This document shows, one piece after another, positions 17,355 to 27,112 of a stretch of DNA of 64,000 nt. Below the pieces are notes generated by a model. It was not told the DNA's origin, made no database searches, and saw only the letters and a program-made list of their open reading frames with translations. This stretch comes from Mesorhizobium sp. dw_380 (lineage in GTDB: Bacteria; Pseudomonadota; Alphaproteobacteria; Rhizobiales; Rhizobiaceae). Made by a program: the position numbers and the translations under genes. Numbering within the stretch: position 1 is the first letter of the stretch; each line of letters begins with the position of its first letter. The stretch is taken from assembly GCF_018588885.1 (NCBI RefSeq), contig NZ_JAFFIW010000008.1, positions 1 through 64,000 on the forward strand. Reading direction: 5' to 3'.

Positions 17355-18299
17355 CTATTCGCTGTCGACCCAGGCGCGGATGAGGTGATGCGCGATGGCG
17401 CCTTTCGGCGGCGTGATCAGATTGCCGGCATGCTCCCGGGCCAGCATCAGGCGCACCTCGTCGCGGCCAAACCAGCGGCAGTCTTCCAGCTCGGTCAGAT
17501 CGGCCTGGATGTCTTCGTTGAGCGGCTCGCCGAAGCAGCCGATCATCAGGGAATAGGGGAACGGCCAGGGCTGGCTGGCATGGTAGACGACGCGGCCAAG
17601 CCGGATGCCGGCCTCCTCCAGCGTTTCGCGGCGCACCGCCGCCTCGATCGTCTCGCCCGGCTCGATGAAGCCGGCAAGCGCCGAATACATGCCCGGTGCG
17701 AAATGCCGGCCGCGTCCAAGCAGGCATTTTTCACGGGTCGCCGTCAGCATGATCGCCACCGGGTCGGTGCGCGGGAAATGCTCGGTGCCGCAATTCGGGC
17801 AATGACGTTTGTAGCCGCCCGCCCGCATCTGCGATTCGCTGCCGCATTTGCTGCAGAAGCGATGGCTGGCGTGCCAGGCGAGCAGGGCAGCACCTTGCGC
17901 CATCGCGCCGGCGGCGGCCTCGTCAATCAGCCCTTGCATGTAGACCGAGCGATAGTCGATCGCCTTGACGGTCTCGGGCAGTTGTTCGGCGTCGATCCCG
18001 ACCGGCACCGCCAGCACCGGCCCCTGTTCGGAAAAACCGAGCAGGACACCCCCGGCGAAGGAAGGGCTGAAGCGCTCGCTCTCGCCGGCGCCGAACCACG
18101 GGTCGAGGCCGCCGCCCTCACCAAGCTTCAGGTGGAGCCGGCCGCCATTCATCAGCAGCAGCCGCGTCGCCGGATCCGCCAGCGCCTTGTCGACCGAATC
18201 GTCGGCGCGGTTCTCGGATTGCCGGTCGATCGTGTTGCCGGCAAAGCCGACAAACTGGCTCGGCTCGCGCAGGGGCGCGTCAAACAGGCTGAAGCTCAT
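17355..18299 (-). CDS. nudC: NAD(+) diphosphatase, Nudix family
   Basis: The 314-residue protein has three NudC modules: an N-terminal domain, a zinc ribbon with four cysteines (FCSKCG and HCPNCG), and a Nudix domain with the box GFIEPGETIEAAVRRETLEEAGI-type spacing (GX5EX7REUXEEXGU satisfied). The downstream SQPWPFP motif is the marker that separates NADH/NAD-capped-RNA pyrophosphatases from other Nudix enzymes. It hydrolyses NAD(H) to NMN(H) and AMP and may remove NAD caps from RNA. It lies between the HIT gene and the Dabb gene on the same strand. Confidence 0.94.
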   Translation of the reverse strand: MSFSLFDAPLREPSQFVGFAGNTIDRQSENRADDSVDKALADPATRLLLMNGGRLHLKLGEGGGLDPWFGAGESERFSPSFAGGVLLGFSEQGPVLAVPVGIDAEQLPETVKAIDYRSVYMQGLIDEAAAGAMAQGAALLAWHASHRFCSKCGSESQMRAGGYKRHCPNCGTEHFPRTDPVAIMLTATREKCLLGRGRHFAPGMYSALAGFIEPGETIEAAVRRETLEEAGIRLGRVVYHASQPWPFPYSLMIGCFGEPLNEDIQADLTELEDCRWFGRDEVRLMLAREHAGNLITPPKGAIAHHLIRAWVDSE

Positions 18300-18367
18300 G
18301 CGGACTCTGGTGCTTTGGGATGGTTATGTTTGGGGCGAACATGTTTTGGGACGAACACGGGGAAGGC

Positions 18368-18787
18368 TTATAGCGCCGCCCTTATCGTTTCGGCAAACCG
18401 GCGCAGGTCGGAACGCTCATAGGGCTCGCGCAATCCGTACCCCCACACCGGGCCGGGCCAGCCGGGATCGCCTTCGGACCGTGCGATGATATGGATATGC
18501 AGTTGGCGCACGATGTTGCCGAGCGCGCCGGTGTTGATCTTGGTGCAGCCGCTCACTTTCTTCAGCGCCTGCGCCACCATATTGGTCTCGAAGGTCAGCA
18601 TGGCCTGGTCGAGCGGCGTCATGTCGTGGACCTCCTCCACGCCCGGACGCTGCGGCACCAGGAGCAGCCACGGCCAGCGGCGGTCGTTCATCACCCGCAA
18701 TTCGCACAGCCCAAGCCACATCAACTGCTCGCTGTCCGCCTCCAGCCGGGCATCCAGCGTGAATCCGGCCTTCAGGCCCGGCAACAT
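18368..18787 (-). CDS. HIT-domain protein (diadenosine polyphosphate hydrolase-like)
   Basis: The 139-residue protein has the histidine-triad fold ending in QLHIHIIAR (residues 95-103). The usual triad is HxHxH; here the first histidine is glutamine while the second and third are present. The C-terminal WPGPVWG block marks a proteobacterial HIT subgroup. Such enzymes usually hydrolyse nucleotide polyphosphates or nucleoside phosphoramidates. The ATG at 18787 is chosen because the conserved fold starts right after it; the upstream extension would run towards the SRP RNA promoter region. It heads the minus-strand HIT-nudC-Dabb group. Confidence 0.82.
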   Translation of the reverse strand: MLPGLKAGFTLDARLEADSEQLMWLGLCELRVMNDRRWPWLLLVPQRPGVEEVHDMTPLDQAMLTFETNMVAQALKKVSGCTKINTGALGNIVRQLHIHIIARSEGDPGWPGPVWGYGLREPYERSDLRRFAETIRAAL

Positions 18788-18940
18788 CGGCGTTTCCCTT
18801 GCTTTTCTTGGTTTCCTCAAACTCGTGAGGCTAGAGCGGTGGCCTGGGGGCTGCAAGCGAATCATTGTTTCCCTTACGGTTTGGTGCGCCGAATCTCGTG
18901 CGCACTTGCATTTCATCGCGCAATTGCCGATATGGACAGC

Positions 18941-19036
18941 GGGAGGTTGGTGGTGGACGATCCACTCGCCAACCGGGTCAGGTCCGGAAGGAAGCAGCCC
19001 TAACGAGCCCGGAACGGGTCATTGTTCCAGCCTCCC
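18941..19036 (+). ncRNA. ffs: signal recognition particle RNA (4.5S-type)
   Basis: The core GGTCAGGTCCGGAAGGAAGC contains the conserved SRP RNA tetraloop (GGAA) and the asymmetric and symmetric internal loops bound by Ffh. The outer ends pair as GGGAGG (18941-18946) with CCTCCC (19031-19036), defining a hairpin of about 96 nt. It lies just upstream of dnaX, a common position in alphaproteobacteria. The exact ends are estimated from the outer stem. Confidence 0.93.
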
Positions 19037-19142
19037 ACCTCATCGGCCCTCCTCGCGACATTGACGACGCATTGCAGCGCGGGCGAGACTATGCGCAGGA
19101 ATCGGCGCCTTTGGGCGCGGCCTTTTGGAGCTTAACGGGCGA

Positions 19143-20960
19143 ATGAGCGAAGCCGGAAATTCGGGGCCAAAAAGCCCGGAGAATGGAAAGGCCGCTGCCT
19201 ACCGCGTGCTGGCGCGCAAATACCGTCCGTCGAACTTCTCCGAACTGGTCGGCCAGGAGCCGATGGTGCGCACCCTCACCAACGCCTTCGCCACCGGCCG
19301 CATTGCGCAGGCCTGGATGCTGACCGGCGTTCGCGGTGTCGGCAAGACCACCACCGCGCGCATCCTGGCGCGGGCGTTGAACTACAAGACATCAACCGTG
19401 GATCAGCCTTCGGTCGACCTTGCCGTGCTCGGCGAGCATTGCCAGGCGATCATGGAAGGCCGCCATGTCGACGTCATCGAAATGGACGCCGCCTCGCACA
19501 CCGGCATCGACGACATCAGGGATATCATCGAGCGCGTGCGCTACGCGCCGGTCTCGGCCCGCTACAAGGTCTACATCATCGACGAAGTGCATATGCTGTC
19601 GACGCAGGCCTTCAACGGCCTCTTGAAGACGCTGGAAGAGCCGCCGCCGCACGTCAAATTCATCTTCGCCACCACCGAAATCCGCAAGGTTCCGATCACC
19701 GTCCTGTCGCGCTGCCAGCGCTTTGATCTCAGGCGCATCGATGCCGGCGCGCTGGTCGCGCATCTCTCCTCGATCGCCGGCAAGGAAGGCATTTCGGTCG
19801 ACGATGACGCGCTGGCGATGATCGCGCGCGCGGCCGAAGGCTCGGCCCGCGATTCGCTCTCCATCCTCGATCAGGCGATCGCCCATGGCGCCGGCTCCGT
19901 CAGTGCTGAGGCGGTGCGGGCCATGCTGGGGCTCGCCGACCGCGCCCGCATCGTCGACCTCTTCGAACATGTGATGAAGGGCGATGTCGCAGCGGCGCTG
20001 GCCGAGTTCCGCGCGCAATACGACACCGGCGCCGATCCGGCGGCCGTGCTGACCGATCTTGCCGAGTTCAACCACCTCGTCACCCGGCTGCGCTTCGTGC
20101 CGACCGCCATGGACGATGCATCGCTGTCGCAGGACGAGCGCGAGCGCGGCGCCGATTTCGCCGGGAAGCTGTCGGTCAAGGTGCTGTCGCGGACCTGGCA
20201 GATGCTGCTCAAGGGCATTCCCGAGGTGCAGTCCTCCAACCGGCCGGTCAGCGCCGCCGAAATGGTTCTGATCCGGCTGGCGCACGCCGCCGACCTGCCG
20301 ACGCTGGATGAAGCGCTGCGATCGCTGGAGGGGGCCGCACCGGTCCAAAATGGCGCGCCGCGCCCGAATGGGACGACCACAGGCCCCGGCAACGGCAATG
20401 GCACCAGCGCAGTGGCTCAGACGCGTATGCCCTCCGGGCCCGGTGGCGCGCAGACCATGCGGCTGGTCGAGGCCACATCAGCCCCTGCCGCCTTCGTCTC
20501 GCCTCCGCAGCCGGCGCCGGAGGTTCAGCCGGTGCCTCTCAAATCGCTGGCCGATATCGTTGCCCTTGCCGACGCGCAGCGAGACATCGCCTTCAAGGTG
20601 CTGGTCAAGCGCTGCATCCGTCTCGTGCGCATCGAGCCCGGCCGCATCGACGTCAGCCTGACCGACGACGCGCCGAAGCTGCTGCTCAACGATCTGACGA
20701 CGAAGCTGCGCGCCTGGACCGGCCGCAACTGGCTGGTGTCGCTGTCGAAGGAAGAGGGCGGCCAGACGCTCGCCGAAATGGAATCGACCAAGCGCGAAAA
20801 CGCCTTCCTCGATGCCAAGAGCGATCCGACCGTTGCCGCCATCCTGGCGCGCTTTCCCGGCGCCAAGATCATCGATGTGCGCATTCCCGACGCGCCGGAG
20901 GCAGAGGCCGCCGAGGCCGAAGTGCCGATCGAGCCGCCTGCCGATGACGACGAGACCTGA
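19143..20960 (+). CDS. dnaX: DNA polymerase III subunit gamma/tau
   Basis: The 605-residue clamp-loader ATPase has Walker [10 protein letters not shown] (residues 62-70), Walker [10 protein letters not shown], sensor [10 protein letters not shown] and the arginine finger SRC motif. Domain III and a Pro/Ala-rich linker follow, then the tau C-terminal domain that binds the polymerase alpha subunit. The zinc-binding module is degenerate: of the four cysteines between Walker A and the DAASH motif, only C100 remains. I see no AAAAAAG slippery site like that of E. coli, so a separate gamma product is not predicted from sequence. The start at 19143 is 107 nt after the SRP RNA. Confidence 0.95.
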   Translation: MSEAGNSGPKSPENGKAAAYRVLARKYRPSNFSELVGQEPMVRTLTNAFATGRIAQAWMLTGVRGVGKTTTARILARALNYKTSTVDQPSVDLAVLGEHCQAIMEGRHVDVIEMDAASHTGIDDIRDIIERVRYAPVSARYKVYIIDEVHMLSTQAFNGLLKTLEEPPPHVKFIFATTEIRKVPITVLSRCQRFDLRRIDAGALVAHLSSIAGKEGISVDDDALAMIARAAEGSARDSLSILDQAIAHGAGSVSAEAVRAMLGLADRARIVDLFEHVMKGDVAAALAEFRAQYDTGADPAAVLTDLAEFNHLVTRLRFVPTAMDDASLSQDERERGADFAGKLSVKVLSRTWQMLLKGIPEVQSSNRPVSAAEMVLIRLAHAADLPTLDEALRSLEGAAPVQNGAPRPNGTTTGPGNGNGTSAVAQTRMPSGPGGAQTMRLVEATSAPAAFVSPPQPAPEVQPVPLKSLADIVALADAQRDIAFKVLVKRCIRLVRIEPGRIDVSLTDDAPKLLLNDLTTKLRAWTGRNWLVSLSKEEGGQTLAEMESTKRENAFLDAKSDPTVAAILARFPGAKIIDVRIPDAPEAEAAEAEVPIEPPADDDET

Positions 20961-20983
20961 CAAACCAAGACAAGGATCGGACC

Positions 20984-21307
20984 ATGAAAGATCTTCTCGG
21001 CCTGATGGGCAAGGCGAAGGAAATGCAGGCCAAGTTCCAGGCCATGCAGGATGAGATCGCCACGCTGGAAGCGTCTGGCCAGGCCGGTGGCGGCCTGGTC
21101 AACGTGACGCTGACCGGAAAATTCGAGATGAAGTCGCTGAAGATCGACCCGTCGCTGTTCAAGGAGGACGATGTCGAGATCCTCGAAGACCTGATTCTCG
21201 CCGCCCACAACGACGCCAAGGCCAAGGTCGAGCAGATCATGCAGGAAAAGACCAAGGCGCTGACCGCCGGCCTGCCGATCCCGCCGGGAATGAAGCTGCC
21301 CTTCTAA
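20984..21307 (+). CDS. ebfC: YbaB/EbfC-family nucleoid-associated protein
   Basis: The 107-residue protein has the YbaB/EbfC profile: an N-terminal amphipathic helix ([20 protein letters not shown]), a central three-strand region with [19 protein letters not shown], and a C-terminal helix ending in [10 protein letters not shown]. Family members are dimeric DNA-binding proteins. The gene follows dnaX by 23 bp and precedes recR in the classical order, though two other genes intervene before recR here. Confidence 0.92.
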   Translation: MKDLLGLMGKAKEMQAKFQAMQDEIATLEASGQAGGGLVNVTLTGKFEMKSLKIDPSLFKEDDVEILEDLILAAHNDAKAKVEQIMQEKTKALTAGLPIPPGMKLPF

Positions 21308-21327
21308 CCTTGGGTGGCAGCAGGCCC

Positions 21328-21735
21328 ATGACCGACGAGCCTTCCGAAAGACTGATCGAGCAGCGCGTCCGCAACAGGATCTACGAGATCCTGGAGATAC
21401 TCGCCGACGGCGATGCCGGCGTCGATCTCGTCGGCATCAAGGGCTATTTCAACCTGTTCGAGGATTTCGTGCACCGCCCGTCCATCGAGGCCGGCACGTC
21501 GGCGCTGTCGCGGGAGGAGCGCTCGGTCGTGCTGGAGATCGCCGAGTTCCTCGAGGCGGCCTCCGAAACAAATCCCGATTTTACCAAGGCCGAATTCATC
21601 GACAGCGACTGGCCGGGAAGGATCGCACCGGCGGCCAGGGAGGCTCGTGCGCTTTTCCTCAGGCGCGGCCTGTTTTCGGAGAAAATCGAGGAGCTTGAGC
21701 CCGGCCAGCCGGCCGCGGTGGCTGCAGGGCGGTAA
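21328..21735 (+). CDS. hypothetical protein downstream of ebfC
   Basis: The 135-residue acidic, mostly helical protein shows no motif I recognise. Regular charged helices (SERLIEQRVRNRIYEILEIL, REERSVVLEIAEFLEAASE) and a conserved-looking FIDSDWPGRIAP segment suggest a folded soluble protein. It begins 20 bp after ebfC and is likely in the same transcript. An in-frame TTG at 21310 is a poorer start than the ATG used. Confidence 0.65.
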   Translation: MTDEPSERLIEQRVRNRIYEILEILADGDAGVDLVGIKGYFNLFEDFVHRPSIEAGTSALSREERSVVLEIAEFLEAASETNPDFTKAEFIDSDWPGRIAPAAREARALFLRRGLFSEKIEELEPGQPAAVAAGR

Positions 21736-21971
21736 AGCGGTCCAGGAAACGCGCGACTCGGGTTGCCCGAGAGGCAATTGCGGCGAAACCAAGAGAGGGC
21801 GGTCATCGGGTTTGTGAAACGACGGCTCGATCTATCTGAAAAGCCTCGAAATTGTGCCAATTTTGCAACAGTACCCTGCTAATAACGTTTTGGCCATCAT
21901 TTTGCCCGAAAGTGTCTCATTCTTGCCGCAGCCTGGGGGCGGGCATCGAAGTGAAGTGAGAGGGTTACCTG

Positions 21972-22961
21972 TTGATTGTCACGCGATGGAAGGCGCCGCT
22001 GTTGCTCGGCGTCGTCACCTCTCCGCTGTTCCTGGCCGCTTGCAGCCAGACCACCTCGCACGGCATGTCCGTCGCCAGCCTGACCGACGCCATCACGCCG
22101 AGTTTCCTGAACTCGCGCGCCTACAGCCACACGCCGAAGGATAGGGAATGCCTGGAAAGGGCGATGTTCTTCGAATCCAACCGGTCGAGCCGTGACGGCA
22201 TGATCGCGGTTGGCACGGTGGTGATGAACCGGCTGCGCTCCGGCCAGCATGGCAATACCATCTGTGAGGTGGTGGGCGAGCCCGGGCAGTTCGCGCCGGG
22301 CGTCATGACCAGGCCGATGAATTCACGCGCACTGCCCGATGTCGAGGAGGCCGCCGACGCCGTGCTCAAGGGCGAGCGCAAGGCCAAGCTCAAGAACACG
22401 ATGTATTTCCACACGGCGGGCCTGCGCTTCCCCTACAACAACATGCATTACACCATGGTTGCCGGCGGCAATGCCTTCTACGAAAAGCGCGGCCGCAACT
22501 GGCAGCCGCTGCCCGATGAGCCGATGGTTGCGTCAGTGGCGCCCGAAATGGTGAAGCCGGCCGCACCGGTGACGATGGTCGCCTCGGCGGAGCCGGCGCG
22601 CCCGGCCAACACCGCTGTTCGCACCGCTCCGGCGCAACAGGTCTACATGACCGCCGCTGCGGAACCGGCACGTCAAACCAAAACGAAGATCGCCCCGGTT
22701 CAAGACGCCTATGTCACCGGCGCCGTGGCGCCCACGGCAAAGTCGGCGCGCGTTACGGCAAAACCGACCATGGTCGCGATGCAGGAGCCGATGGAAGAAC
22801 CGGATGCCGCCCGGTTCGGCGGAACCTTGAACACAAGGGTCATCAGCTCGGTTCAGGGTGCGCCGCAAGAGGCATCGATGGGATTCCAGTCGACGCCCGA
22901 GAACACCGACGCCATTGGTGCGATGATCGTCAGCCAGGGTCGGCCGCTCGAAACCAACTGA
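21972..22961 (+). CDS. SleB/CwlJ-type cell wall hydrolase, lipoprotein
   Basis: The 329-residue protein starts at TTG, with an AGAGGG site about eight bases before it. It has a signal peptide ending in a lipobox (LFLAAC), so it is probably lipid-anchored. The central domain is a hydrolase_2 (SleB) fold: RECLERAMFFESNRSSRDGMIAVG-type start with the catalytic glutamate region, VMNRLRSG, and AADAVLKGE. The family cleaves peptidoglycan and in alphaproteobacteria is used in growth or division rather than spore germination. The C-terminal third is a long Ala/Pro/Val-rich low-complexity tail. The 236 bp upstream contain no gene. Confidence 0.84.
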   Translation: MIVTRWKAPLLLGVVTSPLFLAACSQTTSHGMSVASLTDAITPSFLNSRAYSHTPKDRECLERAMFFESNRSSRDGMIAVGTVVMNRLRSGQHGNTICEVVGEPGQFAPGVMTRPMNSRALPDVEEAADAVLKGERKAKLKNTMYFHTAGLRFPYNNMHYTMVAGGNAFYEKRGRNWQPLPDEPMVASVAPEMVKPAAPVTMVASAEPARPANTAVRTAPAQQVYMTAAAEPARQTKTKIAPVQDAYVTGAVAPTAKSARVTAKPTMVAMQEPMEEPDAARFGGTLNTRVISSVQGAPQEASMGFQSTPENTDAIGAMIVSQGRPLETN

Positions 22962-23040
22962 TCCGCGTCGCCACGCTTCCTATGGCAGCATGGCGGACCA
23001 TGCGCGGACTGGGATGTTTCAAAGCGCTCTGAAAAATCCT

Positions 23041-23144
23041 GGAGCGGTTCACAGTTTCGCGGAAACGGTGAACCGCTCCAGCTTTTCGTTTTGGCACAAT
23101 TCCGGACGGAAAACCGCTTCGCACTTTTCCTGGAATTGCTCTAG
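23041..23144. repeat. rhizobial palindromic intergenic repeat
   Basis: A strong hairpin at 23041-23079 (GGAGCGGTTCAC paired with GTGAACCGCTCC) is followed by a conserved-looking block with GGACGGAAAACCGCTTCGCAC and a TCTAG end. From memory this composite occurs in many intergenic regions of rhizobia and Brucella. It fills the 192-bp gap between the SleB-type gene and recR and ends just before the recR start, so it may end the upstream transcript. Confidence 0.65.
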
Positions 23145-23153
23145 ATCAGTGCG

Positions 23154-23759
23154 ATGTCCAAGCGAATCGCCGGTCCCGAGATCGAACGCCTGATCCAGCT
23201 CCTGGCCAAGGTGCCGGGGCTTGGTCCCCGTTCGGCCAGACGCGCGGCACTGCACCTGATCAAGAAGAAGGAGCAGTTGCTGTCGCCGCTCGCTGTCGCC
23301 ATGGGCGAGGCCGCCGACAAGGTGCGCATCTGCACGACCTGCGGCAATGTCGATACATCGGACCCCTGCATGATCTGCACCGACCCGCGCCGCGATGCCG
23401 CCACCCTTATCGTTGTCGAGGATGTCGCGGATCTCTGGGCGCTGGAGCGCGCGGCGGCGATGAACGTACGCTACCATGTGCTCGGCGGCACGCTGTCGCC
23501 GCTCGACGGCATCGGCCCCGACCAGCTCAACATCCGCTCGCTGATCGACCGTGTCGCCGGCGGCGAGGTCAAGGAAATCATCCTTGCCGTCAATGCGACG
23601 GTCGAGGGCCAGACCACCGCGCATTACCTCACCGACCAGTTGTCCGGCTTCGACATCAAGGTGACGCGCCTTGCGCACGGCGTACCGGTCGGCGGCGAGC
23701 TCGACTATCTCGACGAAGGTACGCTCGCCGCGGCGCTGCGCTCACGGACGGCGTTTTGA
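23154..23759 (+). CDS. recR: recombination mediator protein
   Basis: The 201-residue protein has the RecR layout: an N-terminal helix-hairpin-helix ([22 protein letters not shown]), a C4 zinc finger (CTTCG then CMIC, residues about 57-72) and a TOPRIM domain with the [12 protein letters not shown] motif. With RecO it loads RecA on single-stranded gaps. It belongs to the dnaX-ebfC-recR neighbourhood, although a repeat and a cell wall hydrolase gene separate it from ebfC. Confidence 0.95.
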   Translation: MSKRIAGPEIERLIQLLAKVPGLGPRSARRAALHLIKKKEQLLSPLAVAMGEAADKVRICTTCGNVDTSDPCMICTDPRRDAATLIVVEDVADLWALERAAAMNVRYHVLGGTLSPLDGIGPDQLNIRSLIDRVAGGEVKEIILAVNATVEGQTTAHYLTDQLSGFDIKVTRLAHGVPVGGELDYLDEGTLAAALRSRTAF

Positions 23760-23819
23760 CGCAACTGGCGGACGGGGGCGGATTCATGATTGTTGCGCGT
23801 CCTTCGAAACTGGTGCCAA

Positions 23820-23980
23820 GCGCCCCCCTCTGTCCTGCCGGACATCTCCCCCTCAAGTGGGGAGATCGACTGTTGTCTCTGCTTTCGCCAATCTCCAATG
23901 CTGGAGAAGAAACGCCGAGCGCGAAACTGCCAATCTCCCCCCTTGAGGGGGAGATGTCCGGCAGGACAGAGGGGGGCGCT
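23820..23980. repeat. foldback (MITE-like) intergenic repeat, copy 2
   Basis: Inverted arms at 23820-23870 and 23932-23980 share the sequence CCCCCCTCTGTCCTGCCGGA (and its complement) and smaller GGGGAGAT palindromes. The spacer carries CTTTCGCCAATC, as in copies 1 and 3. The right arm overlaps the predicted start of the lytic transglycosylase gene. Confidence 0.8.
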
Positions 23981-25231
23981 ATAGAACGCAGCCTTCGCCA
24001 GTTTTGTCTTGCACTCTTCCTGGCTGCGCTCTCTTTCCTTGTTCTCGTCCTCCCCGCCTCCGCCGCCAAGATCGACGACCAGTTCCGCGCCTGGCTGCAG
24101 AACGACCTGTGGCCGCAAGCCAAGGCGAAAGGCATTTCGAAGAACACTTTCGATGCCGCCTTCGAGGGCATCAAGCCCAATCTGAAGCTGCCCGATCTTG
24201 TCATGCCCGGCGAGAAGCCGAAGACGCCGCAAAAGCAGCATCAGGCCGAGTTCGGCTCGCCGGGTGCCTATTTCGCCGAGAAGACGGTTCGTGCGGTGAC
24301 GGCAGGCGGACGCGCGCGTGAAGCCGCCAATGCCAAGACTATTGCCGCGATCGAAAAGCGCTATGGCGTGCCCGGCGAGATCCTTCTGGCGATCTGGGGC
24401 CGCGAGAGCGGCTTCGGCGCGGCGAAAATGCCTTATGACGCCTTCGAAGTGCTGGGCACCAAGGCGTTCATGTCGACCAAGAAGGATTTCTTTCGCACTG
24501 AGCTGCTTGCGGCGCTGGAAATCGTCGAACGCGGGCTGGCCCCGGTTGGCGCCATGAAATCGTCCTGGGCCGGTGCGCTCGGCCAGCCGCAATTCATGCC
24601 GACCTCGTTCCTCAAGCATGCCGTGGATTTCGACGGCGATGGACGCGTCGATATCTGGAACTCGACGCCCGACGTGCTCGCCTCGATAGCCAATTATCTC
24701 GTCCACTATGGCTGGGTGAGGGGACGTGGATGGGGGTTCGAGGTGACCGTGCCTGAGAACGTCTCCTGCTCGCTGGAGGGCCCGGATCAGGGCAAGAAGA
24801 TTTCCGAGTGGGCTGACATGGGCATCAAGCGCGTCGGCGGAAAGCCGTTTCCGGCGAGCGAGCTGAAGGCCGAAGGCTTCCTGCTGATGCCGGCCGGCCG
24901 CAGCGGGCCGGCTTTCATCGCCACGCCCAATTTCTACGTGCTGAAGGAATACAACACCAGCGACCTCTACGCGCTGTTCATCGGCCACGGCGCCGACCGC
25001 ATCGCGCATGGCGATCAGAACTTTTCCGGCAGCTGGGGCCCGGTCGGCGATCTCCACCGCTCCGACATTGCCGCCCTGCAGCGGGCGCTGCAAGCCAAGG
25101 GCTATGATGTCGGCAACGCCGACGGCCTGCCCGGCTTCAAGACCCGCCGCTCTATCGGCAAGTGGCAGGCCAAGAATGGCGAGGCCGCGACCTGCTTTCC
25201 CGATGCCGGCCTGGTCACCGCGCTGAAGTAA
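23954..25231 (+). CDS. lytic murein transglycosylase, MltB-type, with peptidoglycan-binding domain
   Basis: The catalytic domain has the MltB glutamate in WGRESGFGAAK (E151), GALGQPQFMPTSF, and a following DGDGRVDIW segment. A C-terminal peptidoglycan-binding module (DIAALQRALQAKGYDVGNAD) completes a secreted cell-wall enzyme of about 425 residues. The only sensible start before the signal peptide is the ATG at 23954, which lies inside the foldback repeat: the first dozen residues (MSGRTEGGAIERS) and the GAGGGGG ribosome-binding site are repeat sequence, and the hydrophobic signal core FCLALFLAALSFLVLVL follows. Earlier starts at 23756 or 23786 would put the whole repeat into the protein before the signal peptide and are unlikely. 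Confidence 0.88.
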   Translation: MSGRTEGGAIERSLRQFCLALFLAALSFLVLVLPASAAKIDDQFRAWLQNDLWPQAKAKGISKNTFDAAFEGIKPNLKLPDLVMPGEKPKTPQKQHQAEFGSPGAYFAEKTVRAVTAGGRAREAANAKTIAAIEKRYGVPGEILLAIWGRESGFGAAKMPYDAFEVLGTKAFMSTKKDFFRTELLAALEIVERGLAPVGAMKSSWAGALGQPQFMPTSFLKHAVDFDGDGRVDIWNSTPDVLASIANYLVHYGWVRGRGWGFEVTVPENVSCSLEGPDQGKKISEWADMGIKRVGGKPFPASELKAEGFLLMPAGRSGPAFIATPNFYVLKEYNTSDLYALFIGHGADRIAHGDQNFSGSWGPVGDLHRSDIAALQRALQAKGYDVGNADGLPGFKTRRSIGKWQAKNGEAATCFPDAGLVTALK

Positions 25232-25450
25232 CTGAAACATTGGCGCATTTTGCCGCATCGGCGGGGCGGATGGCGGAGTTCTGTGGGTGTCGCATAAATG
25301 CCCGTTGCCGGCTGTGAAGCCGCCCGATATGGTGTTGACCAACTGGACAAAAACCACGACGGTAAGTGGTCAGAGGGCCCGCTATCGGCCCCAAAGAACG
25401 CCGCAATCCTGGGCCGGGAACTCAGGTCAACAAAACAGGGAACAACTACA

Positions 25451-27093
25451 ATGATGATGGAAAAGTTTGCTCTACGCTCTCGTATCTTGCTTGCGGGCGC
25501 GGCGATGTCGGCGCTGCTTCTGGCTGGAGCGCCGGCTGGCGCGGTCACCCCCGCCGACACGCTGGTCGAAGGCTTCGCGATCGACGACATCATCTCCATG
25601 GATCCGGGCGAGGCGTTCGAGCTGTCGACCGCCGAGGTCACCGGCAACACCTATGACCTGCTTGTCCGCCTCGATCTCAGCGACACGTCCAAGGTCAAGC
25701 CCGATCTCGCCGAAAGCTGGACCGTATCGGACGACGGCCTGACCTACACTTTCAAGCTCAAGCCCGGCCTCAAATTCGCCTCGGGCAACCCGATCACGGC
25801 GGCCGATGTCGCCTATTCCTTCGAGCGCGCCGTCAAGCTGGACAAGAGCCCGGCCTTCATCATCGGCCAGTTCGGCATCAGCGGCGACAACGTCACCGAA
25901 AAGGCCAAGGCTGTCGACGACACCACATTCCAGTTCACCGTCGACAAGCCCTATGCGCCGAGCTTCGTGCTCAACTGCCTGTCGGCCACCGTCGCTTCGG
26001 TCGTCGATGCCAAGCTGGTCAAGGAACATGTCGCGGCGGCGACGCCGAGCGCCGACTACAAATGGGACAATGACTTCGGCAATGCCTGGCTAAAGACCGG
26101 CTATGCCGGCTCCGGTGCCTTCAAGCTGCGCGAATGGCGCGCCAACGAAGCCGTCGTCATGGAGCGCAACGACAATTACAACGGCGAGAAAGCCAAGCTC
26201 GCCCGCGTCATCTACCGCAACATGAAGGAGAGCTCGGCGCAGCGCCTGGCGCTCGAAGCCGGCGATATCGATGTTGCCCGCAACCTCGAGCCTAACGACC
26301 TCGACGCCATCGCCAAGAACGCCGATATCACCACCACCAGCGCGCCGAAGGGCACGGTCTTTTACATCAGCCTCAACCAGAAGAATGCGAACCTCGCCAA
26401 ACCCGAGGTTCGCCAGGCCTTCAAATACCTTGTCGACTACGATGCGCTGAGCTCGACCATCCTCAAGGGCATCGGCGAGATCCACCAGACCTTCCTGCCC
26501 AAGGGCGTGCTGGGTGAGCTGGATGAGAACCCGTTCAAGCTCGACGTCGCCAAGGCCAAGGAACTGTTGGCCAAGGCCGGCCTGCCGGACGGCTTCAAGG
26601 TGACCATGGACGTGCGCACCGGCCAGCCGTACACGGGCATGGCGGAATCGATCCAGCAGACTCTCGGCCAGGCCGGCATCAAGCTGGAGATCATCCCGGG
26701 CGACGGCAAGCAGACGCTGACCAAATACCGCGCCCGCAACCACGACATCTATATCGGCCAGTGGGCCAGGACTATTTCGATCCGAATTCCAACGCCCAGA
26801 CCTTTGCCTCGAATCCGGACAATTCGGATGCCGGCAAGTCTCATACGCTTGCCTGGCGCAATAGCTGGGACATTCCGGACCTGACCAAGCAGACCGAGGC
26901 TGCCTTGCTCGAGAAGGATTCGGGCAAGCGCGCCGACATGTACAAGGACCTCGAGAAGAAAATTCTCGATACCAGCCCCTTCGTCATCATTCACCAGCAA
27001 TTGGAAGTGGCCGGACTGCGCAAGAACCTCAAGGGCTTTGCGCTCGGCCCGAGCTTCGACACCAACTTCGTCGGGCCGGTCTCGAAACAATAA
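25451..27093 (+). pseudogene. frameshifted solute-binding protein gene of a dipeptide-type ABC importer
   Basis: This family 5 periplasmic binding protein has a Sec signal peptide (ILLAGAAMSALLLAGAPAGA) and typical blocks (LAESWTVSDDGLTYTFKLKPGL, ADVAYSFERAV, YKWDNDFG). The frame breaks near 26762: after HDIYIGQW the sequence turns to nonsense and stops at 26884, while the true continuation (GQDYFDPNSNAQTF through VGPVSKQ, ending at 27093) lies in another frame. Adding one G to the GGG at 26763-26765 restores a 547-residue protein, so a 1-nt deletion in a G run is the simplest account. It may be a real mutation, a strain-specific phase change or a sequencing error. Four intact transporter genes follow. 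Confidence 0.85.
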
Positions 27094-27112
27094 ACGCCGG
27101 CGGACGCGCAGC

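Noticed and set aside
19143..20960. Programmed frameshift in dnaX
   Set aside because: There is no A-run slippery heptamer like that of E. coli, and the gene is one continuous frame.
23756..23953. Start of the lytic transglycosylase at 23756 or 23786
   Set aside because: This would place about 60 repeat-encoded residues in front of the signal peptide and leave export unexplained.
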